NCBI GenBank assembly: GCA_037783545.1
Contig: JBBELK010000992.1
Coordinates: forward strand, 1,054,001-1,118,000
Direction: 5' to 3'
Source of the DNA: Henricia sp. BOLD:AAB3569
Taxonomy: Eukaryota > Echinodermata > Asteroidea > Spinulosida > Echinasteridae
Length of the DNA: 64,000 bases
The translations under genes were made by a program, and so were the position numbers. This document shows, in pieces, positions 12,701 to 27,700 of this stretch; within the stretch, counting starts at the first letter, position 1, and the number at the start of each line of letters is the position of its first letter. The notes beneath the pieces were generated by a model. It made no database searches and was not told the DNA's origin. It saw only the letters and a program-made list of their open reading frames with translations.

Positions 12701-15700
12701 TACCCCCAGCAGTTAGTTGGGTTCCCAACCAGTATTTGCTGGTACTCATTCACACACTTGGGTGGAGAGAGACAATGTGGAGTGTCTTGTCTAAGGACAC
12801 GATGCGATAGCGGTGCACGACCAGGGGCGGTATTCAATTCAAGACTCAGATTAAAGGCCCTGTAGATGATCTGTTTTTGAGCGATTCTGCGAATAAAACC
12901 ATTATAAATCAAAAGAAAGACATCAACAAACTCATCCGAACAAAATTTCAGCTTTGTCAAATGTACCACGTTTAAAAAAAAAATGAAAATCCATATGCAT
13001 TTTACTGGTCTTGGCGGGGTGTTTCAAATATTCGTTCTCAGTTGATCGGGTACTACATGTATGTGGCTTGCGTCATGCACTCTGTGGCGCACATACTGCG
13101 TGTGCGCACGATCCATAAAAATGCATCGCGTTAGAAAACGCACACGCAGTACACAGCGCCCATGCATTTTGGACCGCGTAGATGCGAACCAAAAATAAGT
13201 TAATCGTATGCAAACGATCTAAATAATTTCATCTTTACGGATTATTTTCTGGTAAAATTATATCATTTTGAGCGAAAACCTTTCATTGGATAGTTGTTAT
13301 TATTTCAATCTTTACTTTCAGAACTTTTCCCCTGTAAGCTCGTCGATTACTTTTTGGGGTCATTGCAAATGATCCACTGGGCCTTTAAGTCAAAACTATA
13401 CTTAGTATTTAGCTTGGCTAAGAAAATGACTTATCTAATATTCAAATGTCTCCTAAGATTTTTACTTTAGAATAAAGAATACTCAGATAAATTGCAACGT
13501 CAAAAAAATATACGCAGGGTGCAGAACTCACTTTAAACAGCCAATCGAGTACTGCGTGGGATGCACAATAACCCACAACTTCTCATGAGCATATTTCTTA
13601 CGCAAAACGTGTTACACGCGCGCCCAAACAAAACCAGTCAAAACCGGTTACAGTGTGCGTATGATGAATGTACAATTTTGCTTAAATGTACTTCCCTGTC
13701 TTCTCAAAATTATTACATTGCCAAAAAGAACCATTTAAATATGCTTAAGTATACTGAAACGCAAAAGAAACTTACCACTTGTTTAAAATGTAATGAAATT
13801 GTAACAGTTCAAAATAAAACAAACCAACAATTGCTAATTGAAACATTAGCATTTTATTGATTACATGTCAAGTTTTTGACCAAGATACACCATCTCATCA
13901 GTTTGTTCTACAGTAAAGAACAGAAGAGGGTGCAATGTCAGTCCCCTTTCAATAGCGTGTGTGGCCACCATTGATTTGGATACAGGCAGTGCATCGTCGG
14001 CGCATACTGCCTACCAGTCGTGGCATGTTGCTTGAAATGCCCATTTTGCACTGGCCTTTTTAAAGCCAACATCAAGACATCACGTGCAGCTCATTACAAT
14101 CATCCCATACCCCTTGGCTAATCACTGACAGTCAAAACAGCTGTTCAACAGCTGTGCCATGAAGTGACCATTGAAGGTTCAAGTGAACTTCAGACACCGT
14201 TTGGTCTGACAGTGAGGACACTATTGTCCACAAATAAGTTCACACATTACTACACGCAGTGTTATTGTTGCTATTTAAAGGTTCAAAAGGTGGTAAGTTT
14301 CTTTTGCGTTTCAGTATATTATAGTGAAGTAAAAAACTTCACCACTTATAATTACGAATTGAATACTAATTTTGGCTAAGAATTTTGCTTCAGCCAAAAA
14401 CTAAGTAAAATCCTAATAATATTTGGCTTGAGTATTGAACTGAATACTGTCCCTGGCCTCAAACCATGGACTACTCGCCCGATAGTCTGATGCACTATAG
14501 GACAACTGGGTTACCATTGGTGTCATGATTACTTATTATGGCGGCATTTCGCCAAATTAGATAGGAATATAAAAATGAAAAAAAAAAAATCACTTCGTTG
14601 TCCCAATCCAATGTAGCCATGGCATATACTGATTTCAAACTCACCAGCAAAATTCTTCCTAATTTTGCCACGGCTAAGTCTGGCGATGATATAGTCCATG
14701 GTGTCACGGTCATAGATACGAGCCAGGTGACCAGACCCACGTCGCATCTTGTTGCAGTACTCGTTTGCTTTGGCCCACGTTGTGGCATGCTTTTTGCCGT
14801 AGTAGATTCGGTAATAGACTCTAACGGGCTTAGGCTGTGGGTTGTCAATACCATCTTGGACAGGAAAGGGTTGCTTGTCATCTAATGCGTTAAGAGAAGG
14901 GGTACATTATTGGAAACTGTTATCTCATTTTAAAGTAAAATGGTACCTTTGTTGGGGAAATTGCCAATTTAAGGTGCTTTAAAAAACAAGTTTGCAAACA
15001 ATATTTTTACTATTCATTCAACACAAAATCCATGCATGGATCTTAAGGTTTTCTGAAGTACTGTATGACTGTATCTGTGTGGCTGAAATTTCTGCAAGGC
15101 AGTTTAGTAAATGTAATGCTATTGTTCCCGAAATTCGTAATATTGTTTTCATCTGCATAATAGCCTCTGGGGATGTGTGCAATAAAAACCAAATTAGTGA
15201 ATGTAATATTTGGTTTTGTGCCTAATCACAACAGAAATAAATAGCTTATGGGTACACCCAAGTAAATAGGCAAGATCTGTGCGCCGAGCTCATGAATATT
15301 TTGTATGCCCTCAAATTCTTCTTTATTAGGCAGAGTTGCGAGCTGAACGAGTGTGGTCTTGTGTAGAATATGACTATCGTCGCGATGTGGGGTATTTTTT
15401 CTTCCAACTACAAACATTTTAGACACTGTAGCTCCTAAAAGTGGCCCTATTTTGCCCAGTAGCGTATGTGCCTTTGTTCCAAAATGGATGCAGGTCTGAT
15501 TAGCAAGTTTCACTGTTGTTAGGGGTAGTTTCGTTTCAAATGGAAATTAGGGAATAAAAGTGACGGATTACCCCCATAAAATTGAACCGAATTAAAAAGA
15601 TGAGAAATCAGTGAGTATTCTGGTTGTTGTCCTGAGAAGCTGAGAGAGTATTTTTAAATGATTTTTGAAAATTGGGCATTGGTTCCTATGGGAGCCCTAT

Positions 15701-18700
15701 TTACTGGTGTGCAACCTTATAGACCCTTTTCACAGGCGGCCATGGCAGGGGGTAATGACATAGTTATCATGCGTCATGCACAAGCAGGCACTTTGTGAAT
15801 CTATTGTCACATCATTTAATTGTAAAAACTTGGTTCCTGTCATGGCCGCCGGTGCAGAAACTCTATATAAAATAGCTTATTACCCTTCCACATTGATTAG
15901 GCGCTATACCAAGTTTTTGCATTTGGGTCTGTCCACAGTAATGGGGTACATTTAAAAAATAAGTGAATAATTCCTTTCCCAAGATGTCTTTAGTTTATCT
16001 CAGAATTAAATAAATGTCCTTGTTTTGTTCTCAGGAGATAACTTTTGCCCAAAAAGGTAAGAAATTGCTGCCACAACATACATTTTTGAAAAGCAAGTGT
16101 ACACATTTTCCTATTACGTAGGTAACGTGGACAGACAATTTTGTGAAATTTTTGTCCGTCTTTGTTACATGCGTAATAGGAAAATTTGTGCACGGGGTTT
16201 TCACAAATGTATGTTGTGGGACTATTTTTCTTACTCAATGGTGAAAAAGTTATTTCCTCAGTTTAGCTTGATAATTTAAAGATAAAATTAAGACATTTGA
16301 AGTGAACTGGGACCTAAGATCTTGAATGTTACAGAAATGTACCCCATTACTGTGGACAGACCCATTTGTAAACTAAAACATTAATGCTTGAAGATTCACC
16401 TTTTTGGCAGATGATATTTTTCTTGTCACTGCAGCGAGTCATTTTCAAGCTCCACTCTTCTTTATTTCTGAAAAAAAATGAAAATAAATTAAAATCACGA
16501 TTTCCAGATAAGTCTCAAAAAGGTTTGACTAAAAGATTGTGGATTTCAATGTTTTGTTTTTTCCTTTGAAATAAGAGTACTGGTTATAATTCCACGGTTA
16601 CAAATGTAGTAACGATACAGATTTAGCAATTTACTGAGGTTCTATCCTCCGTTATATTAACACGCAAGCCTGTAAGTTCTCCATTTTGGTACCATCAAAT
16701 AAAGCATCTCACCAACATCTACTGGACAGTAACAATTAAAATCATTTAGCCCATTTTGTGAATTGTAATGAAGATTTTAATCTTGGTTAGTAATGTTACA
16801 AAAAAAGTAATGTTACTAACCAAAATGGGATAAATGATTTTAATTATTTCTGTCCAGTTGTTGGTGAGATGCTTTGATGGTACCAAAATGGAGTACTGAC
16901 AGGCTTGCGTGGTAAACAGAGGATAAAACTCAAGTAAATTGCTAAATATGTAACATTTCTAACCGTGGAACTGCCTATATATTCATCTTTACATTTCTGA
17001 TTGTGATTTTCAAATCAAAAGTCTTTGGTCGTCACCAAATCACGGTCTTTGGCAAGTTCATCTCAAATTGGTGCATGCTACCAAGTTAAGCATTATGCAT
17101 TATCGGGTGCATGACGCACAAAAATGTGTCAGATTTTTAACTATTTCACATATCACATGTCACAATTAACTGACATTTGACAACCGTGATTTTGTTTCAC
17201 TCTAAAGTCAAAGTGCTGAACAATGAAAAACCGTGCAAACAGGGATGTAATTGGATGTTTGAAAAAAAAACCTTAAATTGCGAGCGCACAGCATGAAGCC
17301 ATTACGGCGTGGGATTCACACGATTCACAGGGGTCATGGTTTTTGGCTAAAAAAACCTGATTTCAGGGAAAAAACCTGAAAAATCACATCCCTGTAACAA
17401 GAATAAGTTTACTTCTTTCTGTAATAAATAAAGCAAATTAAACCCGTTTCAGAAATTGTTTTATTAACTTTTGATGGATTGGTTGCAACTTACGAGAAGT
17501 ACACACAACCACGTATTCGTCTTTCTTTGGTATTGGCTTTTGCAAACTTGCGGAAAGTTCCTTTCCGACCGACACCCCGTCTCATCTGCCCATCTAGCCA
17601 GAATTTATCTAGAAAGGAATTTAGTGAAAAGATTCAGTTTATTATAAAATGCAAATAAAGCAGATCATTTGGATTTATTGACACCGCTCTTTTCTTCTTG
17701 GCATTCAATTGGGAATTAAGGTTGGCATAGGAGCATGTTTCTCTCCTTCCACACATTGCTTGATTTTCATTACCAGAAATACGTGAACACACATTGTGCG
17801 CATGCGCGAACTTAGATTGACTGCAACAATGTGCATACCAACGATCAGAACGAAAATGCAAAAAGCATCGATCATGCCTAGCGTAGCGCGTGCAAGCACG
17901 CTTAGCCCATAGTTACATGTAAACATTCACTGTGCGTGCGTGTAACATGGTACACAGTCCCCTCATTTGACAATGCATAGTTCCGATTTTGCCCAGTTAA
18001 CCCCGCCCCCTTGGACATTGTTGCTATGGCTCACACGCTATCGTCAAAATGGCGACACACAACGCACAAAGCAATGGGACTTTCAACGGAAAGCACAGAT
18101 TCATTGAAGAAAACTCAAAGGTATTCATGTTTCAGGGTAAACAGTTATCTTAGAACACACTGAGTAAAGGGCCAGTAATACAGGGATATCATATCATCAC
18201 GAAATATAGCTTTCGTACCTTTGAACAACGAAACGACCGGTCTTGAAACCAAAAATTCACCCGGATCATCGCATACAACACTGTGAAAATTGTAAGGGGC
18301 CGGCAGAACATATCGCGTGATCATGTTGTTCTGAGCGTACAGTGCACTTTGACCTATGTGGGTGACATCTGCTAGCTCTGTTGTGATTGGTCGGCGGGTT
18401 CGGTTGATTGACAGGTCGGAACTATGCATTGCAGTTCACAAATTTCTGGTAATGTGTGAAAGGGTCAGGGTCTTTCTCTCACCCCTAAAACTGAGAATTT
18501 CTCAATAATAACAATGTGGATAATTATAAGGAGCACATATCACGCATAACATGACACTTTACATTATTACCCCTGGTCATTGGGCTCTTAATAACATTCT
18601 TTAACTTGAACCTTCTCATCAGCTCCCTGGGGGGTATACAGCCCTAGCTGCTTATTACGCGCTCATTAGCTAATCCAACACATTAACCTTCACAGACCTC

Positions 18701-21700
18701 ACAGGTACCCATTTACTTCTGGGTAAAGAGAGGCAATTTATGGCAAAGTGCCTTGCCAAAGGGCACACGCACCATGGGATTTGAACCCACAACCTGTAGA
18801 ATCAAACAGGTCTTGAGGCATGAACTTATTTGGAGCATGTGTACAGTACGTCTGGCTAATTTCAATCCAAATTAATACACAAACTGTTGCAAAGAGCTAA
18901 CTACCAACCAGCAGTACCTGTCATAAAATCACACAGTAAATTCAGGTGCCTAGTCTTTTTTAAAGGTGAAATACATGACTGGCATCCCGAGGAATCAGAA
19001 ATGTTCACAGATTTACACTTACGATGACGGTAGAAAACGTCCCCTGAAATGGTTTTGTCTGAAGTGCTATAGTCTTTGAGTAATTAGCAAAACAATTAGT
19101 TTTCGTCTCGTGAGATGTAAATCCATTTCGCCCCAAAACCACCTCCCCCCTGGACCACTTCGCCCTGAAGCACTTAACCCAAAGGCCATTTCGCCCCAAA
19201 ACTACTTCATCCAAACACTACCTCGCCCAAATGCCACTTCGCCCTTAAACAACTTTGTGCACAGGCCGTGGCTTAGGGCGAAGTGGTTGTGAGGCGAGGT
19301 GACTGTAAACCATTTTTTTGACTGTCTTCTCAAAAGTTAGACGTAGTACGGAGCTGGTTTTTGCTCAGGTTGGTTTTAATCATGCATACCTTCAATCACA
19401 CAGGGGAATGAAACTACTTATAATGGTTTACCAATCATGTATACTACCTGTAACCTTTCAGAGTCTTCTTTAAAGGCTTTTGAAGAAGACTTTGCTAGGA
19501 TCAGAACACAAGGCCACTATTCAAGTTTACAGCGCAAATCTAGAACAGCACCTAAACTGCAGACCATACCTTTTATCTTGTTAGTGTTCAGGAACTCAAG
19601 AATGCGGTTTCGTTGTTCCTGGTTTTGGATGCGCAACAGATGAGCCCCTTTACTGCGGCAGTACTGCTTGGCTTCTCCCCATGTATAGCCATTGTCCGTC
19701 CTCTTGATGTGGTAAGTCACCTGCTTAGAGCTGGTGATTTCCTCAGGGACGTCATCTGATTGGGGTAGGGGAAGGTCCTCTGTGGGTGACGCTGTAGTGC
19801 AAAGTACAGGTATGGTAAACTCTGATTAAAGACAGATTACATGATTGGAAAACTTTTAAGAATAGGAACAACAGCATCACATAACTCAAGAATAATGTTG
19901 ATAAACTGCCTTGTAGAAATTTCAGCCGAATAGATACAGTAAAACTTCTCTTACTCTCACTGGATTTTCAAGAACAGACTACAAATGTAGCTATGAAACA
20001 TCTACGCTGAACTGTGTTTGTGAGTACTTACGCTGTCGTTGGCAAAAATATTGGTATTTCTTGTCGCATTTTGCAGCAATCCACGAAGCATCCTTTCTCC
20101 TATAGAACATACAAAAACCATAAACTTTACAAATCACTAATAATAATAATAAAATAGACTTATACCAAGCACTTTTCCGGGGAAACCCTGATAAAGGTGC
20201 CTACATTATTATAATCATTACCCCTGATCTTCGGGCTCCATTAAATTACTCCATGTACATGTACCATCTCAGCTCAATGGCTATTAATCAAAACCATTTA
20301 CTCCTGGGTGGAGAGAAGCAACACCTGGCAAAGTGCCTAGCATAAGGACACACGGACTGACGGACGACTGGACCAGGATTCGAACCCACAACCTTTAGAA
20401 CTAGCCAAGGTTTTGAATATGATCCACCAGACTGCTCTGCCATGGCACTTCACTCTTAAAGAAGTACACGACACCCAAGAAAACAAATCAAACCGTACAT
20501 TATTGTTATACAAAAATAGGAAATACATGTACGACCCATTACATGCATTGTTATACAAAAAATGGGATACATATGTACATTTATGACCCATACATGTACA
20601 TGTATAACCAATTTGCAAGTGCTTACTGTTGGTTTAAATGTATGTGTATTTTAGTCAGAGTAAATTGAGAACACTTGCTTTAAACCTCCACCATTTCCGT
20701 CACAGGGGTTGTATAGTACTGACTGAGGGGCACATATTGAAAATTATAACACCTCACCCACAGATTCTGTATCGTGGTTGGTCGAGAGCGTGTCACGTGA
20801 CGCTGGCTATTTTTGTACAAGTGCTCCAAAAGGACTATACCATGCACCATTGTTCTGGAAAAGTACTATACCCGTAGCAACAGGGGAAATATATCCGGCG
20901 AGCGTCCAGGGCCTGGGACGTGCGCAGCGCATAGCTGGCCAGCCCTTCTTTTGGAATTATAAGCAATAACAAATTTTTGAAGAAGAGAGTTACGATGGAG
21001 ATACGATTGAGAGCAGACAGTATCAACAGTGTAAAAAGTTTGATGGGAAAATAAAGAGATCGATGCTTCTGTAAACGGAACCCTTATAGTCTTCAGTGAC
21101 TTTAATTGTTTAAAAGAGTTTCACTACAAAAATGTCAGTACATGCCTTAAATACATTGCTGTTCCATTGGAATTTCTGAATTAAATTTGATGAAACTGAT
21201 TTCCACTTTAGGTGTTTTATTATTGATATTTTTGTTTAAACTTAAATTAAGCAGAATCTGTGGGAGAGGTGTTATAAAACAAATATTGACTGCTTTATAT
21301 CTCGTGGTATAGTAAAACTAGCCTCTCTCGGTGACCCACGGAGCATTCTATTTTCCCTCGGCTTCGCCTCGTGAAAACAGAATGCTCAATATTTGTATAC
21401 TAGATACCAATCAACACTTTTAGGCATCATTTTTAGTGAACTTCCTTATTATTAAACTTGGAATGGGACGAAAATGACTACATGTACTGGTACATAATAC
21501 CTGTGTATTCAAAACCAATGAAGCGAGACCGGTAACATTTTCACTGGAGTTACAAACTTAAGTGAGCTTTCCATATTTAGACACCAAATTGAGAACAAAT
21601 ACTTGATTTTGGTAATTTTATTCAGCAGTCAATGAGACGGACATTTTTTTGGGACACGCTATATATACGTGCTGTTTTCGAGCAAATTTGTGTCCTCGAG

Positions 21701-24700
21701 CAAAAGCAGATTTTACCTGACAACAGCACACGATTGGCCTTTTACGTTCATTGGGAGGCCATTGTTGTAAACCATTGGTGAGCCAGAGCTGTAGAGCCAA
21801 GCATTAGTGTCAAGAAAGGCAACGTTGTAAGTTACATCCAACCAGGTTTGTCCTGAAATTAAATCACATGCCAAGAAAAAAAATTATTTCTCTGGACGTT
21901 TCAAATGTTAGCTTTCACATTAGTTCATTTTGAATGTCAAAACCCCTGGTCTTCTGAGAGCCTTTAACCGCAGGATTCTTCCAGAAACAGAAAAATACTG
22001 TGGAAATCACTTTATTTAAAAGCCCAGTGTATCATTTGCAATGACCCCAAAAAGTAATCGACGAGTTTACAGGGGAAAAGTTCTGAAAGTAAAGATTGAA
22101 TTAATAGCAACTACCCAATGAAGGGTTTCCACTCAAAATGATATAATTTTACCAGAAAATAATCCGTAAAGATGAAATTATTTAGACTGTTTGCAAATGA
22201 TTTACTTATTTTGGGTTCGCATCTACGCGGTCCAAAATGCATGGGCGCTGTGTACTCCGTGTGCGTGTTCCAACGCGATGCATTTTTATGGATCGCGCGC
22301 ACACGCAGTATATGAGGTGTGCCACAGAGTGCATGACGCAAGCCACATACATGTAGTACCTGATCAACTGAGAACGAATATTTGAAACACCCCGCCAAGA
22401 CCAGGAAAACGCATATGGATTTTCAGGGTTTTTTTTAAACGTGGTACATTTGACAAAGCTGAAATTTCTTCGGATGAGTTTGTTGATGTCTTTCTTTTGA
22501 TTTATAATGGTTTTATTCGCAGAATCACTCAACAACAGATCATCTACAGGGCCTTTAAATAGGTGCTCTTGGATCTGTAAGTAATCACTGAAGCGGAATA
22601 GCCTTTAAAGTGATTCCTAAGTGATTAGTCGATCAGTGCCTTGTGATCCACAAGTTTACTGTATTCAACAAACCTCTGTTCTGATCAAGACTGATAAAAT
22701 TGCATTTCATTTTTTGAACCTCGTATATGATCCCTCACAATTTAATATTGGCCAATGCTACACGACCGCTGTTTCATGAAACTTAATAACGCCTTTAGTC
22801 TGAACTTTTACAAATATATAAACTTGAAACCTTTATTACGTTTGCGAAGTGGTAGGTAACTATTGTGAATTTACTATCTCAAACCTATCAACAATTCAAA
22901 TTTTCTAACAAATGCTAATCATATTTTAGTAAGGCCATTATATCCAACTGTGAAACAATCAGTGCTGCAGTCAAGACGTGTCCAAGACCTCTTAAATAAA
23001 TCAATCAGAATTCTGCATTTAATGATTTTAACAAGGCTTGGAACAGGCACAAGATAAGTTCTATGCCACTGTTTTATAAGTAACCTTTACCAATTTTGTT
23101 GGTTGCAAAAGTCTCAAGACCTTTGACCAAAACAAATGGCCTCAATATTTCTGAATGTGAAAGTATTCAAACTGTGTGTTTAAATATATGAATATTAGAC
23201 AGCTTTTTTTAATGTCGTGCAAAACAAATACGAATTTTAGAAACGTCTCAGGAAGGTCTCTGAAAATTCTCAACTGCATCCTTAACCATCATTCATAAAT
23301 ACCTTAGACAGTTTACACATCCCTATTGGCTTAGAGCACATCACGTTGCCAGTCTTAAACATACGACAAAGACCAGCAACCGCAGCCATGCCCGCACCCT
23401 AGTCAGTTTTAGCACGTATGGAACACACACACCCCCGAAAGCAAACTAGACGCACTGTGACAAAAATTAAGTACCCGGTCGTGTGCGAGAGTGAACAACA
23501 CATCTGCAATACGCTTAACGCGCGCAATTAAACAAGAACAACGCAAACTGCAGTTTGAACGAACGTGAAGCGTGTAAGAAAGTACAATGCAAAGCATGGA
23601 AAAACGACAAGCTTACTGGCAAAGAATTTCAGTTATTTATGAATGGGAATAAAAGTGGGTTTGGCCGATCTTAAACAGTACGTTTAAAACTGGCTTTTTA
23701 AACGTACAGTTTAGACCGGCCAAACCCACTTTTATTCCCCAATTACTAGCTACAATTACCCATACTTTTATTTTTGATGTGCTTTTGCAGGTAGTTCTGG
23801 ACCACAGGGTCGTGTATCCCCAGCAGGGTTGCACCGCGCTGTGTGCAGGCAGTATGGGCCTCTGCCCAGGGGAGACGGCGGCGGTACAAACGGTAGGTGA
23901 AGAGTCTGATTTTGATGATTTGGGCTCTTTCTGGTTTCTTCTTTGGCCTGGATTCTGTTGGAGTGTAAGGGTATTTAGGATAAATTCAACAAGATTGCAA
24001 TTATTATCCCACCGAAGTATGAAAACTGCAGCCTAAGATGGATGCTAGTGTTAGGTAGATTCACAAGCTGTAATATTAAGTGCGTACTCCATAATATACA
24101 CATTTGTGCATGCAAATTGTGACCAGCAGGGGTCAAAATTAGCACTAGTCCGAGACAAGTGGTTTTTGCCAGAGGACTACTAGCTGCATTGTGCTGGTAG
24201 TCCAACGGGCTAGTGGGCCAATACATCATGCTACACCATGCACCGTCTTTCGTTTAATAAACATTTTCTGTTGATATTATTCAAGACTTTTGCATTTTGT
24301 GTTGATATGACCGATTATGTTGTTCATCATGTTGACATGCGTTAAAAAAACGAAAACGATAGGCCCTGAAATGCTCAATAACTTTATGCACAGTTTTTGC
24401 TGCATATGAAGGATTACTTGTGCAGAAAGACAATACTACTGTTCATTTTGATGCCCCATGAATCAAAAGTGGCATTTTTCAACTTTGAAAATTTCTTTAC
24501 ATAAATTCACAGAGAGAAGGCACTGTTTGGGGCATGTCACTTTAGGAACACACAGCAGAAAAGCAAAGAAAAAAACATAAGACTTCAAACTGGAATTGTG
24601 GAAAAATGCTGCAGTTTCCAGCCTTAGTTTCTTCATGGTTTGCAACGGGCAACATGTAAAACAAACCCAAACCGTCATGGGTTACAAAAGTTTCAGCAAG

Positions 24701-27700
24701 TTGGAGAAAATTGTGGAAACTTTTGTGCACAGTTGAATGAGATTTTCCTGTGTTTTCCTAATGTGACATCACCACTTTGCTCATGCATATGTAAATTTTC
24801 ATTAGCATAAAAATCAAAAACCGAGATTTTAACCCCCCAAACAACCTCCAAGTAGGGTTTTTATGATTGTAAAGTAATGGACTAGTTCCACAGCACATAT
24901 TTCATTGATAAAAACACCATTTCAGGGGCCCTTTAGCTTGGTTCAGTTTGTTAATTTGATTTCAGCATTGCAATAACGACAAAGTAATTTAAAAGAACTG
25001 GGATTTCTTACCATACTGACAGATGTAGTGTTTGGTTTCTTTGCAGTTAGCTTGGGCCCAGTGGTAATTTTCACCATACCTATCAATAAAACAAGAGTTA
25101 TGACATTTTACCAACCACAAAAACTTCATTCGATGAACAGATTGCTTAATTCAACAAAGCATATTTGCAATGGGAATGCTCCCTTCATTTGACGAAGCGA
25201 TATGACGGGCCTGGTCACACATGTGCATCAAGTATTTGGCAAGCATTGTTTTTTGATAAGCCGCTCATTTGTGAATGGCATTATTAAAAACCACACAAAG
25301 TATTTAGAGCGTTAGATGCTTCATGCTTGACTAGTTTTTTTTTCTCAAACTGACTTGACCCCAAGCCAACAAGGTGAGAGCCCAGCTCTGACCCATGGGT
25401 TAATTCTGTATAACTGCCCCCAAGACACTCACACTAGAACTGCATATGCAGTTCCGGTCGCGAAGTGGTTAAAAGCTGTGCATAAGTAACAAGTCTGCAT
25501 GAAGTATGCGGTTGCTAAGGTGATTTTGTGATTTTGTGATTCTGTATGTGAGATAAAGTTAAAATTCAGCCCAAACTTTAACAGCCATAACATCCTGTTG
25601 CACTTCCCAAACTTTTAAAAAGCCGTTTCTAAAACAATTTATCACTAATACCAGTCAACTATATCTTATTTTAAAGCTGAAAATGGCAGCTATCCAATGA
25701 TGTAAAAATCTCTTGTATGAAAAAATTATAACTTCCGCCTGGTTTTGGGGTGTTGGGTCACGTTAAACTAATCTTTGTTTAAATAAAGAAAGTGATTTCC
25801 CTCATGTGAACGTGATTTCCCTCATATGAACGCGACTAAGAAGAAGACTTAACAAATAATACAGTAGCACTTGAAAAGCCACTTAAAATAAATAGTGCAT
25901 GAGTTTTTATAGCAACATCAACTATTCATGAGATAATAATAATAATAATGATTAGATTTGTAAGAACTCTGAATGCCGCAATAGGGCGACATTTCGGGAA
26001 GACTCTCCCCGGAGACCACCGAAATTTCGGCAAAAATCACTCAAAATGACACCTTATTTTTTTACCCAAAGCTTCCAAAGATGGTCACAGACCTAAGAGA
26101 GACGGTTCTAGACCTAATAAAAATGGTTCTCGATTTTAAAAAAATGGTTTTTGACCTCAAAGATGTTTTTAAAAAAATATATATATAATAGGGCGACACC
26201 AAAATGTCGCCCTATTGAGGGTGTCGCCCTAATATACCTTTTTTACACACAAATTGTCGCCCTATCCTAGCATTCATAGTTTTTGTATAGCGCACATATC
26301 CACCCTGCAGGGTGCTCAAGGCGCTGTTACCATTATTACCGCTGCCATCAGGGAATCACCAGAACCATTTCACTTCAACTAGGTGGCTGCTGGTCAGGCG
26401 CACATCCCTATCAGCAGTTAGATTGTGGCATTCCCCTTAACAGCTTCCCATATATCGTTTGGGTTGACGAGGCAACTGGGATTAAGTGCCTTGCCCAGAG
26501 ACACAGAAACGTTGGTCGAAGTGGGGCTCGAACCCCCAACCTTTGATTGGGAGTCCCGCTTCATACCCACTAGACCACACGTGCTCCCATAGACCACATG
26601 TGCTCCCATAGATGTAATGAGATGTAATGAAGGAGGACATTGTCAGACTTACACAAGATAGCCACAGTCCTTATCATCATCACTTGGTAGTTTGTCTCCC
26701 TTCAGCCAATCAACATATGGCAGACGTCCTACAGAGCTAACCCACTGGTCTTCAGAATCCGCGTCCGAAGCATCCATCCACCAATCACCTACAATGATAT
26801 CAATAAACCATACCGTTACAACAAAAAGTGAAGCCGAAAATGGACAAAAGAGAGCGCTCCAGAGCAGGGTGCTTCAGGATGCCAAAAGAGGGCGCACTAC
26901 CATTTTGTATCTAACAAACACGCTGGTCGAACAGAGGTATGATGCGGCTGCAAATCGCTATAAAGAACGAATGAACGCTATAAAGAACGAATGAACGCTA
27001 TACCAACAAAATTTGTGGACCCCGCCGTGTTCGTCGTAGCGACGTTCTACTGTACTAAATAAACTATTTCAACTGATACAGTTCATAACACGAAGCCATT
27101 GAAAAAACTTTCACATTCCTCTGTTGTTGGTGAGATAACATCACTCATGAATATGGAAGTTCTCATTTGCATAAAAATACAAAACTTGCATTCATCTCTT
27201 AAATTCCCTGAAATTGATTGAAACATGCAAAACGTATTAACAAGCATATTTCATGTAATAAAAATCCCATTTCAGGCCGCCTTTAATTTTACAGGGTTTT
27301 GACTGCAAATTACTTTCATGTAAATAAAATGTACGGCTTTGTGACTTTTTGTTTTATGTCATGGACTTTTGATGGTTATTGCTTTTGTGGAGGCCATGTT
27401 AAATGCAAAACTCTGATGGAGCTAGGAGATTAACCTTGAATCTTGGAAGATTTGATGCGATCAACCACAGCCTCCTGCACTCGAGAGTCAAAAATACGGA
27501 CGAGAGAACCGCCGATATCCCGGCAAGCTTGCTTTGCCTCAGGCCAAGATGCTTGATCGCGGTGGAAGGAGTAGTACATTCTTAAACTTCGCCTTCTACG
27601 AGAACGCCCTTTCTTTCCTGTACGATTGTCAAAATGGATACATATGAATTACATGTATGCATCGGTGGAATGGCAAGCCAGAGTGTTTATTACCGTATTG

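Noticed and set aside
21340-21380. Bacterial-looking repeat TCGGCTTCGCCTCG as sign of transfer
   Set aside because: Only one short word in an otherwise host-like intron; common by chance.
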